A DNA stretch of 10,393 nt from Fidelibacterota bacterium (GTDB lineage Bacteria > Fidelibacterota > UBA2242 > B5-G15). The DNA lies in the NCBI GenBank assembly GCA_003645825.1, contig QNCQ01000044.1, forward strand, positions 1-10,393. The letters run 5' to 3'. Shown here piece by piece: positions 1 to 6,478 of this stretch (the first letter of the stretch is position 1; every line of letters begins with the position of its first letter). The notes under the pieces are model-generated. The model worked only from the letters and a program-made list of their open reading frames with translations. It was not told the DNA's origin and did no database searches. The position numbers were made by a program, and so were the translations under genes.

Positions 1-533
1 ACACTATCACTGCTTACTACACCACTTTTCAAAATAGATAGTCCCTCTCCAAGACTTCTTTTTTTGATAAACACACTTTCTTCCATTTCCCTCGCAAGAA
101 GTATATCATCAACGTAACCTGCTCTCACATAAATAAAAGGTAACTCAGAACACTCTATCACACCTACTCCTCTACACCTGCGATTTCCCTCTCTTATCCA
201 GATCGCATACGAATCCCCGTCAATATCTATTTTGGTAACTTTCCTCCCTATGATATCCGAAACCAGAATTCTCACAACCCCAGCCTTTCTTAGAGTTGCT
301 ACGAAACCAAAATTAACTTTCTTACCATCAAATCCGCTAATAACACTCCCTCTACCACTTATAGCAAGCCCCTCTTGTAGAAAATCCTCCAGCTTGCCGC
401 TGCCCTCTACCACCTCCTCAGTCTGTTGCCCAAACCTGAAAGCGGAACAGCTGGTAAACGACAAAAGTGTAAGAAACACACTCAACGAAAAACCCACTGC
501 GATAAAACTATTTTTCCAGCTTTTCTCTAACAC
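1..533 (-). CDS. Outer-membrane lipoprotein, LolB/DUF4292-like (partial, C-terminus off the left edge)
   Basis: Only the first 177 codons are in the window. The start is a GTG at 533-531, inside the 3' end of the upstream TPR gene (26-nt overlap in another frame). An in-frame TAG lies just upstream, so the start cannot be far away; the ribosome-binding site is weak, which suggests translational coupling. The N-terminus has a basic head, a hydrophobic stretch (about residues 10-26) and a lipobox-like FTSC with the lipidated cysteine at C29 (Phe at -3 is not ideal). The mature part, about residues 46-113, has the pattern of LolB/DUF4292 lipoproteins: 'GLAISGRGSV', 'FVATLRKAGVVRILVSD', 'GRKVTKIDIDGDSY', meaning short beta strands of a half-barrel that binds lipid or lipoprotein acyl chains. 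A TPR lipoprotein next to a LolB-type protein is a known arrangement in other diderms and supports the call. The fold is inferred from strand pattern and neighbour, not from a search; another LppX/LolA-like lipoprotein is possible. Confidence 0.72.
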   Translation of the reverse strand, partial: MLEKSWKNSFIAVGFSLSVFLTLLSFTSCSAFRFGQQTEEVVEGSGKLEDFLQEGLAISGRGSVISGFDGKKVNFGFVATLRKAGVVRILVSDIIGRKVTKIDIDGDSYAIWIREGNRRCRGVGVIECSELPFIYVRAGYVDDILLAREMEESVFIKKRSLGEGLSILKSGVVSSDS

Positions 534-2022
534 TTCTATTTTCAGGTCCTATCTCAAGTGCTTTCTTATAAAAATAGAATGCCTTTTTCTTTTTCTTGAG
601 CCTCATATAAATATCCCCAAGATGCTCGAGAACTTCAGCGTTCTCTTTAGCCTTTTTGTAAGCTGCTTCTACATACTGTAAAGCCTCCCGGTATCTGCCC
701 AGCTTAAACAGAATCCACCCTTTGGTATCCAGATACGACGGGTTGCCGGGATCCAGCTTCAAAGCTCTTTCAACCATTTCATAGGCTTTTTGAAGCTTCT
801 CCCCTCTCACTGCAAGGCTATAAGCATAATTATTCAACGCCAGATGGTCATCGGGATTTTCTAGCAGCAATTCCTCATACAGACTGTCACACTTCTCATA
901 CTCTTTCAGCCTGTCCCAGACCACCGCAAGCATATGCCTGGCTCTTACACTATGAGGGCCTACCTCCAGAGCCTTAAGCAGGATCTCTGCCTCCGTTTCA
1001 TAATCTTTCAAGCGATCATAAACATTTCCCTTTATAAGATAGAATTCAATCTCATTGGGGAACCTATTTATAGCGGAATCAAGAAAGGCAAGGCATTCTT
1101 TATTTCGTCCATTCCGAAAAAGATATAGAGCGTAAATGATATAAGGATTTTTTCTGTCTCTATACTCTTTTAGCAGGTCTTCCATGTACTCTTCGGCATA
1201 GCTTTTATACCTGTCTTCAGGAATGTTAAGAAGCAGTTCCGCAAAGTCTTCCTTAAGCTCTGGATTATCAGGGTTATTCTCTATAAGCCTTTTATATAGA
1301 ACAAAACAGCTATCATGGTCCTTCATAAAATACATAACTCTGGCAAGAGCCTGAGTGTACCTGAGATTTCCTGGATCCAACTTCAAAAGCATTCCAAAGT
1401 AACGGGCAGACTTTGCTAAAGCACTATCAAGGAGCGAAAGCTCCGCGGCTTTTTCTATGGCTTTTGCCTGAGTGGAATCAAGCTCTACTATTTTCTCGTA
1501 CGCTTTCAAAGCCTTATCAAACTTTTTATTCCTGATATAAACACGACCAAGAGTATACAACAACTCAATATCCTTCGGATCTATCTTGAGAAGCCTTTCA
1601 TACTCTTTTTCGGCTCTTATAGGATTGTCTGAAACTTCATAAAAACGAGCAAGTATCTCTATGGCTTCACGATTTTCGGGGTCAATTTCCAGGCTTTTCC
1701 GAACATTTTTTATCCCATTTTCAACCTTTCCCAGATTTATATATGCCCTGGCAAGTGCAAGATATATCGTAGCCGAAGTGCTGTCATACCTCAAAGCATC
1801 CATAAATTCCAGAGCCGCCATTGCAAAATCACCCTTGAGATAATAAAAAGTACCGTCGATAAAATGGCTCACAGCCAGCGGGTTATAATTTCTATAGATA
1901 TTTACAGGGCCCTTCGAAGCTTTAGCAGAGGCCCCTCCACTAACCAGTAATTTCCCGCTACAGGATGCCAGCAATAGAGTAAAAACAACAAGAATCCAGA
2001 AATTTGTTTCTGTTCTCTTCAC
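508..2022 (-). CDS. TPR-repeat lipoprotein
   Basis: A 504-residue exported scaffold protein. The start is GTG at 2022, with AGGTGG 10 nt upstream. Residues 1-20 form a lipoprotein signal peptide, with lipobox LASC and lipidated C21. From about residue 50 to the end the chain is nearly all tetratricopeptide repeats (roughly 11-13 units of about 34 residues), seen as recurrent 'LG..Y...K..KAL..YEK.L.LDP.N' patterns. The last units carry the motifs 'NNYAYSLAVRG', 'YLDTKGWILFKLGRYREAL' and 'VLEHLGDIYMRL', typical of the TPR lipoprotein group that includes Pseudomonas LbcA, an adaptor for a periplasmic protease encoded next to lolB. The protein should be anchored in the inner or outer membrane facing the periplasm and bind partner proteins; it has no catalytic motif. 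It is followed, with overlap, by a LolB-like lipoprotein and preceded by a zinc-ribbon gene 32 nt away. The partner is unknown; the TPR and lipoprotein calls are secure. Confidence 0.93.
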   Translation of the reverse strand: MKRTETNFWILVVFTLLLASCSGKLLVSGGASAKASKGPVNIYRNYNPLAVSHFIDGTFYYLKGDFAMAALEFMDALRYDSTSATIYLALARAYINLGKVENGIKNVRKSLEIDPENREAIEILARFYEVSDNPIRAEKEYERLLKIDPKDIELLYTLGRVYIRNKKFDKALKAYEKIVELDSTQAKAIEKAAELSLLDSALAKSARYFGMLLKLDPGNLRYTQALARVMYFMKDHDSCFVLYKRLIENNPDNPELKEDFAELLLNIPEDRYKSYAEEYMEDLLKEYRDRKNPYIIYALYLFRNGRNKECLAFLDSAINRFPNEIEFYLIKGNVYDRLKDYETEAEILLKALEVGPHSVRARHMLAVVWDRLKEYEKCDSLYEELLLENPDDHLALNNYAYSLAVRGEKLQKAYEMVERALKLDPGNPSYLDTKGWILFKLGRYREALQYVEAAYKKAKENAEVLEHLGDIYMRLKKKKKAFYFYKKALEIGPENRSVREKLEK

Positions 2023-2054
2023 AGAAAGCTTTCCACCTATTGACTAAAAACCGT

Positions 2055-2255
2055 TTACTTAAAAATTTCCTGACGATTGCACTTACAGACTCTTTCAACC
2101 TTTTCCTTGAATCGAATGCTTTTCCCATCCTTGCTCGTAACAGAGACTATATGCTTGACAAATTGAATAGATTCACCACATACAGGACAGTGAACCGTAT
2201 AATCTGTCATCTGCTTCCTCAGTTTATCAGCGAAACCTGAAACTTTCCTTGCCAT
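2055..2255 (-). CDS. Small zinc-ribbon protein (66 aa)
   Basis: A short basic protein of unknown function. The ATG at 2255 follows a perfect AGGAGGT at 2268-2262 with 6-nt spacing; that site abuts the TGA of the upstream cyclase gene, so the two are probably co-translated. The protein has a basic N-terminal stretch (1-16), a first knuckle CPVC at C23/C26, a beta-rich middle with 'SKDGKSIRFKEKV', and a second cluster CKC at C57/C59. Four cysteines in two pairs about 30 residues apart fit a zinc ribbon, but the second pair is CxC rather than the usual CxxC. There is no signal peptide or membrane segment, so it should be cytoplasmic. Similar tiny ribbons act in nucleic-acid or protein binding, but nothing here selects a role. 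The strong ribosome-binding site, exact fit in the operon and cysteine pattern argue that the gene is real; the long open frame opposite (2004-2240, plus) is its shadow. Confidence 0.78.
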   Translation of the reverse strand: MARKVSGFADKLRKQMTDYTVHCPVCGESIQFVKHIVSVTSKDGKSIRFKEKVERVCKCNRQEIFK

Positions 2256-2267
2256 GCTTATACCTCC

Positions 2268-4031
2268 TCATTGATTGTTTCCTTGGAAAACGGTTATGAC
2301 ATTACCCCCTCTTCTTTTGGATTCGTACATTGCCATATCAGCATTTTGAATCAGTGCCCTTCCGCTCTCCGCATCTGCCGGGAACTCCGACAGACCTATA
2401 CTTACCCTTATATGTAATCTCACGTTTCCCTTTTCAAACAAAAACTCTTCCACATTGCTTCTTATTCTCTCCGCCGAGATAAGAGCATTTTCCTTGTTGG
2501 CATTTACCAGAACCACAGCAAATTCCTCCCCACCGTATCTCGCGACAGTATCAATATTTCTAACACTTCCCTTTATTATCATAGCCAGTTTCTTCAGTAC
2601 AAAATCACCCATCAAATGCCCGTAAGTATCGTTAATTCTTTTGAATTTGTCAATATCTATAACCAGTAAAGTGAAAATCGAGCCATATCTTTTTGCTCTA
2701 TTTATCTCCTCAGATAGTCTTTCCTCAAAAGCTCTTCGATTATAAATGCTGGTAAGCCCATCTATCATGGAGAGACTTTTTAAATCATTGTAAGCAAGAA
2801 GTCTGTTGTACGCTGAACCTACACACCTGCCAAATATTTCAAAAGCAAATCTATCACTTTCAGAATACCGCCCTTTTCTTGTGCTTTCAAGTAAGATCCC
2901 TCCGAGTAACTTTCTTCCAGCCCTTAATGCCGCTCCCAGACAGGAGCGGAATGGCGATATTCCGACATCATCAGGTTGGAATCGATACCCTATGTCAGAA
3001 CTGTCATAATCCTCAATCAGTAAAGTGCCCCCTCCAGCCGTAAGTTTTTCCCACAGACCTCCCTCTAATTCAAACCTATCTCCCACTGTTGCATCAGATT
3101 CTATTCCTTCTACAAAACGTATCTGCATCTCATTTTTCTCATCATTATAGATAGCAACTGTCATCTTGTCAAAGTCGAAGAACCTTGAGATTATACCGCT
3201 TGCTTTCTTGAAAAATTCAAGCTCCTCTATACCAATAGGAGTATCAGCCTGAAGTTTATTTAATTCCTGATAGAAATTTATCACAGAGCTCAATTTATCA
3301 ATCGCATCTATCTGCCATATAATTGTTGAAAACAGCTCGGAGAACTTTTCTGCAATCTGAACATCGCTGTCTCCCCAGGCTCCTTCTTCTGGAGATAATA
3401 AAACCAGCAACCCTACAGCCTGTCCCTCATCAAACTTCACAGGAACAAGCATCAAACAGCCACTTTTATACCTCAGATTAAAACCGTTAAGCTCCTCTTC
3501 ATCAATGTCATTTATCGGAAAAACCTTACCGCTCGCTTCTGTTACCACGGAATTAAAAAGAGTTCCTTCGTACTTGATCTTCTCAGGCGGATTCACATTA
3601 GTATCGACCTCGAAGAATTCCAGAAGTAATAATTTCCTTTCAGAATCGATAAGGTAAAATGCCACATCTCTTGCGAAAAAGAAATTTTTTACCAGTCTCA
3701 AAAGAGTTCTACTAGTATGGCTGTAAACCTCGTCGGGACTCCTTTTCACCATCAGGGAAATATGCTTTGCCCCAACTGTTTCTTCCTTAAGTCGCTTCAA
3801 AAGCTCTTTGTTCTTGAGTTCTAACTCCCTTCCACGTTTTGTAAGATTGGCAAGTTCTATCACAAGAAATACTATAAAAGCACCACTGCCAAGTGCCGCA
3901 AATAATTTCATGAATAAATAAAAAGAGGAACTCGCCCCTCCAAAGATTGCACTACCTGGATAAAGAAAGGTTACAAGTACGAGTATTATCATAACTATCC
4001 CAAACATCCAGTAAACTCTCAGATTACTCAT
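2268..4031 (-). CDS. Membrane-anchored diguanylate cyclase with two GAF domains
   Basis: Makes the second messenger c-di-GMP from two GTP. I start it at ATG 4031 (587 aa) because GGAG sits 4 nt upstream; the TTG at 4070 would add 13 residues but has no ribosome-binding site and lies in the likely promoter. Layout: two membrane segments (about 8-25 and 37-60) with a short outside loop, a coiled-coil linker rich in K/E/L (about 64-85), a GAF-like domain (about 100-245), a second GAF-like domain (about 265-415), and a GGDEF domain (about 425-583). The catalytic domain looks active: 'DGLTSIYNRRAFEE' at 434, the metal aspartate D459 in 'VIDIDKFKRIND', and signature GGEEF at 500-504. An RNID (491-494) lies five residues before GGEEF, the canonical RxxD product-inhibition site, so feedback by c-di-GMP is expected. 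The GAF ligand is unknown. It heads a run with a zinc-ribbon protein and two lipoproteins. Confidence 0.95.
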   Translation of the reverse strand: MSNLRVYWMFGIVMIILVLVTFLYPGSAIFGGASSSFYLFMKLFAALGSGAFIVFLVIELANLTKRGRELELKNKELLKRLKEETVGAKHISLMVKRSPDEVYSHTSRTLLRLVKNFFFARDVAFYLIDSERKLLLLEFFEVDTNVNPPEKIKYEGTLFNSVVTEASGKVFPINDIDEEELNGFNLRYKSGCLMLVPVKFDEGQAVGLLVLLSPEEGAWGDSDVQIAEKFSELFSTIIWQIDAIDKLSSVINFYQELNKLQADTPIGIEELEFFKKASGIISRFFDFDKMTVAIYNDEKNEMQIRFVEGIESDATVGDRFELEGGLWEKLTAGGGTLLIEDYDSSDIGYRFQPDDVGISPFRSCLGAALRAGRKLLGGILLESTRKGRYSESDRFAFEIFGRCVGSAYNRLLAYNDLKSLSMIDGLTSIYNRRAFEERLSEEINRAKRYGSIFTLLVIDIDKFKRINDTYGHLMGDFVLKKLAMIIKGSVRNIDTVARYGGEEFAVVLVNANKENALISAERIRSNVEEFLFEKGNVRLHIRVSIGLSEFPADAESGRALIQNADMAMYESKRRGGNVITVFQGNNQ

Positions 4032-4035
4032 AATT

Positions 4036-4039
4036 CTCC
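4036..4039 (-). promoter_or_regulatory. Ribosome-binding site that decides the cyclase start
   Basis: GGAG on the minus strand, 4 nt before the ATG at 4031. No comparable site precedes the upstream in-frame TTG at 4070, so the shorter 587-residue protein is preferred. Confidence 0.7.
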
Positions 4040-4061
4040 AAATCTGCCATTTAGCAGCACT

Positions 4062-4091
4062 AAAATACAATTAAAACTACATAAAAATCAA
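4062..4091 (-). promoter_or_regulatory. Candidate housekeeping promoter for the diguanylate cyclase run
   Basis: On the minus strand, TTGATT (4091-4086) is followed after 18 nt by TATTTT (4067-4062), each matching four of six consensus bases. Transcription would start near 4055, giving a leader of about 24 nt that contains the GGAG used by the ATG at 4031. The position suits the start choice, but in AT-rich DNA such matches arise by chance. Confidence 0.35.
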
Positions 4092-4287
4092 CTAATTAGA
4101 GAATCTTTGCCTGAAGTTACTTTGCTGTGAATCATTATCATAAACTCTATAATTTCCCCCGAGTTACAAAAAAATCATAAGTCACGGTTATACGCCAGCT
4201 ACGATGCAAATTTTATTTACCCGGATTCCTCCTGTACATAAGAAAAACTTTCAAATATGCTGGAAGAGGAGGTGAAGGTGAAAACGC

Positions 4288-4881
4288 CTATTTTATATGC
4301 TTTATAGGTCTTGTTTCTCTATCAAAACTCTTATCTGCCTCTTTCAGATACAAATCCGAGGTGTCTATTTGCAGGAATCTGTTGTCTGGAGTAAAAGAAT
4401 TTTCATTGACAGGTCTGCCCGGCTGGGCAACCCTTCTGTCGAAAGAAGCATTCCTTAAGCTTTTTTCAGACCCGCTCCCAATTATCTGCTGTTTAACGTA
4501 AGGTGGCAGTTCGTATCCACCGGTCTTTTTTCCTTGAATCTTCATGACAACAAAAAACACACTCACAGCTACAACCGCAAGAAGGAGTCCATAGGCGAGT
4601 GAAGGAACTCCCGCAAATGTAAGTCGCCTGCTTCGTGCCCGTTTTACTATTCTGTCTCTTTCTTCTACAATTCTGTTCCTCAGGTTAAGGTAAAAATTTT
4701 CGCTGACATGAACCCTGGGGAGTCTGTGGAGACTCTGAATAGAAATTTTTACAGAATTGAAAAGTCTTCTGCAATTAGCACAAGATTCCAGATGTTCTTC
4801 AAACAGTTTTCGCCTTGAATAACTGATCTCACCATCCAGATACTCTGAAATCAACTCTTTAAATTGGTAACAACTTATCAT
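4288..4881 (-). CDS. Anti-sigma factor, zinc-binding (zf-HC2/ZAS) with one membrane segment
   Basis: A 197-residue membrane regulator that should hold the neighbouring ECF sigma factor inactive. The N-terminal cytoplasmic part has the ZAS zinc motif: C4, then H30-x3-C34-x2-C37 ('EHLESCANC'), with the usual 'LISEYLDGE' helix before it. A basic stretch (about 68-87, 'RNRIVEERDRIVKRARSRR') leads into a single hydrophobic helix at about 92-112, followed by about 85 residues that should lie in the periplasm. That outer part is polar, has no domain I recognise and no cysteines, so the signal it senses is unknown. It starts 17 nt after the sigma stop, the standard sigma-then-anti-sigma order, and it is the last gene of run 1. 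A 6-bp perfect hairpin covers part of its ribosome-binding site. Release of the sigma factor could be by proteolysis or by a redox/zinc change; the sequence does not decide. Confidence 0.9.
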   Translation of the reverse strand: MISCYQFKELISEYLDGEISYSRRKLFEEHLESCANCRRLFNSVKISIQSLHRLPRVHVSENFYLNLRNRIVEERDRIVKRARSRRLTFAGVPSLAYGLLLAVVAVSVFFVVMKIQGKKTGGYELPPYVKQQIIGSGSEKSLRNASFDRRVAQPGRPVNENSFTPDNRFLQIDTSDLYLKEADKSFDRETRPIKHIK

Positions 4882-4896
4882 AGGCTTCTTAAGCCT
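4882..4896 (-). promoter_or_regulatory. Perfect hairpin between the anti-sigma ribosome-binding site and its ATG
   Basis: Minus strand AGGCTT-AAG-AAGCCT: a 6-bp perfect stem with a 3-nt loop ending exactly before the ATG at 4881. Its 5' arm contains the last three bases (AGG) of the GGAGG at 4898-4894, which itself follows the sigma stop codon (4901-4899) directly. Folded, it should hide the site; a ribosome finishing the sigma gene would open it. A function in coupling is inference. Confidence 0.5.
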
Positions 4897-4898
4897 CC

Positions 4899-5498
4899 CT
4901 ATTTCTTACCTTTTAGCACTTTAGAAATTTCTTTTTGCAGGCGAAGTCTCGCACGGTTTATCCTCGATTTCACAGTCCCAATTGGAATATCTAATATCTT
5001 ACTAATTTCCTCATAAGAAAGTTCCTGGATATCTCGCAAAATTAGAATGGTTTTAAAATGTTCCGGTAATCTATCAAGTGCCCTCTGAACAACATCCTCA
5101 TCAACCCTCAAGTCCTTTTCGAGCAAATTGAATTCTCCTTCATCTTTTATCTCAAAGTCCTTGTCCTCATTCGGCCCCATATGAGAGAGATACATCACTT
5201 TCCTATATTTCCTTTTCCGCAGAGATGTCTTTGCAAGGTTTGCCGTTATTGTGTATATCCACGTTGAGAACTTGGCTATCTCCCGATAGGCATGTCGGTT
5301 TATGTAAACTCTCAAAAAAGTATCCTGTACAATATCTTCCGCCTCCTGCTTATCAAACACGAAGCGATATGCAAAGTTGAGCAACCTGTCTGCGTACCTG
5401 TTTACAAGCTCTTCAAAAGCCCCCTCATCTCCATCCTGAAACATTGCGATTAACTCTTCATCTGTGAGCTTGTATCTCGTCTTATCCGCTTTTGCCAT
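4899..5498 (-). CDS. ECF-family RNA polymerase sigma factor (sigma-70 region 2 and region 4)
   Basis: A 199-residue alternative sigma factor of the extracytoplasmic-function type that directs RNA polymerase to a stress or envelope regulon. Region 2 spans about 12-98: 'ELIAMFQDGDEGAFEELV' (2.1), 'QEAEDIVQDTFLRVY' at 51-65 (2.2, core binding), and 'FSTWIYTITANLAKTSLRK' (2.3-2.4, DNA melting and -10 recognition). A charged linker (about 100-132, many D/E) joins it to region 4 at about 133-190: 'LDRLPEHFKTILILRDIQ', then the helix-turn-helix 'SYEEISKILDIPIGTVKSR' for the -35 element. There is no region 1.1 or 3, as usual for the class. The ATG at 5498 has a modest AAGGA upstream, 15 nt from the holA stop. 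The anti-sigma gene follows directly. Autoregulation is usual for such pairs; a candidate ECF-type promoter lies inside holA about 130 bp upstream. Confidence 0.97.
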   Translation of the reverse strand: MAKADKTRYKLTDEELIAMFQDGDEGAFEELVNRYADRLLNFAYRFVFDKQEAEDIVQDTFLRVYINRHAYREIAKFSTWIYTITANLAKTSLRKRKYRKVMYLSHMGPNEDKDFEIKDEGEFNLLEKDLRVDEDVVQRALDRLPEHFKTILILRDIQELSYEEISKILDIPIGTVKSRINRARLRLQKEISKVLKGKK

Positions 5499-5513
5499 TT
5501 TCTGCCCGTCCTT

Positions 5514-6467
5514 TCACTCACTCAGTAATATTTCAGTAAGTACAGGGATCAATAAATCTCTTCCCGGAACCCCTGTAGTTTTAGACTTTAAATCCAATTC
5601 TACAAGCCTTTTGAATATAGCCCTAAAATCTGAATTTCTGTAACTGGCATGTTCCATTCTATGATATTTATTCCGCTTCTTCCCGTCTTTTTCATCAGAA
5701 GCCCACATGTCTATAAAGAAGTTCGTCAGCACTGACGTGATAAAAGGCATTTTTTCTCCCGCATCCATCAAACTAAGTGCACATTCAATAACCTTATTCT
5801 TCTCTCTTTGGGATAGATAGTGACGGAAATTTTGGATACTGTATTTTTTTGTGAAACCCACTATCTCTTCCACATCTTCAGCCCTGATAGACTTCCTGTC
5901 TCCAACGTAAATCAGTATCTTCTCGACCTCCGAAAGGAGTATGCTAAGATCCTCACCAGCCCGCAATTTTAGAAGTTCTACAGCTTCATTATCAACATTA
6001 TATCCTTTCGTTTTAAAATACTCTTTAACTACCTCTGAAACCTGTTCATGTCGTGGTGGAGACAAATCAACAAACTTGAGGTGTTTCCCCATGCTTGAGA
6101 CAAAATCAGGCAACTTTTTGCCCTTATAGAAGATAACAAAAACTGTCCCCGGTGAAGGATTTGAGAAATATCTGATTAACAACTTCTTCGCAACTTTGTC
6201 AAAATCTGTTACATTCTTGTAAACTACTAATCTATTGCTTCCGAACATCCCTACGTTAAACAACTCCGAATAAAGTGCCTGGGTACAATCCTCTTCACCG
6301 TAAAAAATACTCTTTTCTGCATCTGGATATTTGCTTCTTATCTTTTTCCACACAGTGTCAATCATCTTCTCTTGCAGGAAATAATCTTCCCCTATGCAGA
6401 AGTATGAAGGACTTATTTTTCCATTCTCTATTTGTGCAAAAACTTTAAAGGCAGACTCTGTCAACAT
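5514..6467 (-). CDS. holA: DNA polymerase III subunit delta (clamp loader)
   Basis: Delta opens the beta sliding clamp within the clamp-loader complex. At 317 residues it is slightly short for HolA (about 330-345). Recognisable pieces in order: 'YFCIGEDYFLQEKMID' at 22-37, the usual HolA opening; 'LFNVGMFGSNRLVVYKN' at 69-85, corresponding to the 'lps..lFg..rlv.v.n' segment that contacts the clamp; 'VFVIFYKGKKLP' strand at 109-120; 'GEDLSILLSEVEKILIY' at 171-187 (family 'GnDl..l.nElekL.ly'); and a helical C-terminal collar ending 'LVELDLKSKTTGVPGRDLL'. It lacks a P-loop, as expected, because delta does not hydrolyse ATP. The ATG at 6467 is the only sensible start, but the nearest good GGAG lies 14 nt away, overlapping the end of the upstream small gene, so initiation may be weak or coupled. 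Sitting between a transporter and a sigma factor is unusual but holA is often found in mixed operons. Confidence 0.92.
   Translation of the reverse strand: MLTESAFKVFAQIENGKISPSYFCIGEDYFLQEKMIDTVWKKIRSKYPDAEKSIFYGEEDCTQALYSELFNVGMFGSNRLVVYKNVTDFDKVAKKLLIRYFSNPSPGTVFVIFYKGKKLPDFVSSMGKHLKFVDLSPPRHEQVSEVVKEYFKTKGYNVDNEAVELLKLRAGEDLSILLSEVEKILIYVGDRKSIRAEDVEEIVGFTKKYSIQNFRHYLSQREKNKVIECALSLMDAGEKMPFITSVLTNFFIDMWASDEKDGKKRNKYHRMEHASYRNSDFRAIFKRLVELDLKSKTTGVPGRDLLIPVLTEILLSE
5629..5655 (-). promoter_or_regulatory. Candidate ECF-type promoter inside holA, upstream of the sigma gene
   Basis: Minus strand GGAAC (5655-5651) followed after 17 nt by TCAGA (5633-5629). This resembles the -35 AAC motif and TCnnA-type -10 used by RpoE-like sigma factors. 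It lies in the coding sequence for HolA, about 130 bp before the sigma ATG, in the right orientation for autoregulation of sigma and anti-sigma. One match to a proteobacterial consensus is weak evidence. Confidence 0.25.
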
Positions 6468-6478
6468 CGGAGATTATA

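Larger units (their letters stand above)
4032..4287. other. Intergenic gap between the two minus-strand gene runs
   Basis: No credible gene on either strand in 256 bp. It separates the anti-sigma stop from the cyclase start and is the only long gap in the minus-strand genes. It holds a candidate promoter for the cyclase (4062-4091) and an orphan minus-strand AGGAGG (4233-4228) with no start codon at a usable distance. I looked for a terminator after the anti-sigma gene; the only T-run on that strand (near 4167-4173) is preceded by just a 4-bp AT stem, so transcription may read through. Confidence 0.6.

Noticed and set aside
580..605. A-rich AAG/AAA tract at the TPR C-terminus as a frameshift site
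   Set aside because: The As are broken into runs of five by G, there is no A AAA AAG heptamer, and the frame reads through normally.
232..681. 149-codon open frame on the plus strand
   Set aside because: Lies opposite the lipoprotein and TPR genes, with a low-complexity Leu/Pro/Ser product and no ribosome-binding site; a shadow frame.
4032..4070. Longer cyclase start at TTG 4070
   Set aside because: No ribosome-binding site, and it would place the start within the candidate promoter; ATG 4031 has GGAG at a usable distance.
4160..4195. Possible terminator for run 1 (T-run on the minus strand)
   Set aside because: The only stem before the T-run is 4 bp of A-T pairs, too weak for an intrinsic terminator.
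4278..4307. Plus-strand GTG after a strong GAGGAGGTG
   Set aside because: Encodes only nine residues and overlaps the end of the anti-sigma gene; no sign of a gene or leader attenuator on that strand.
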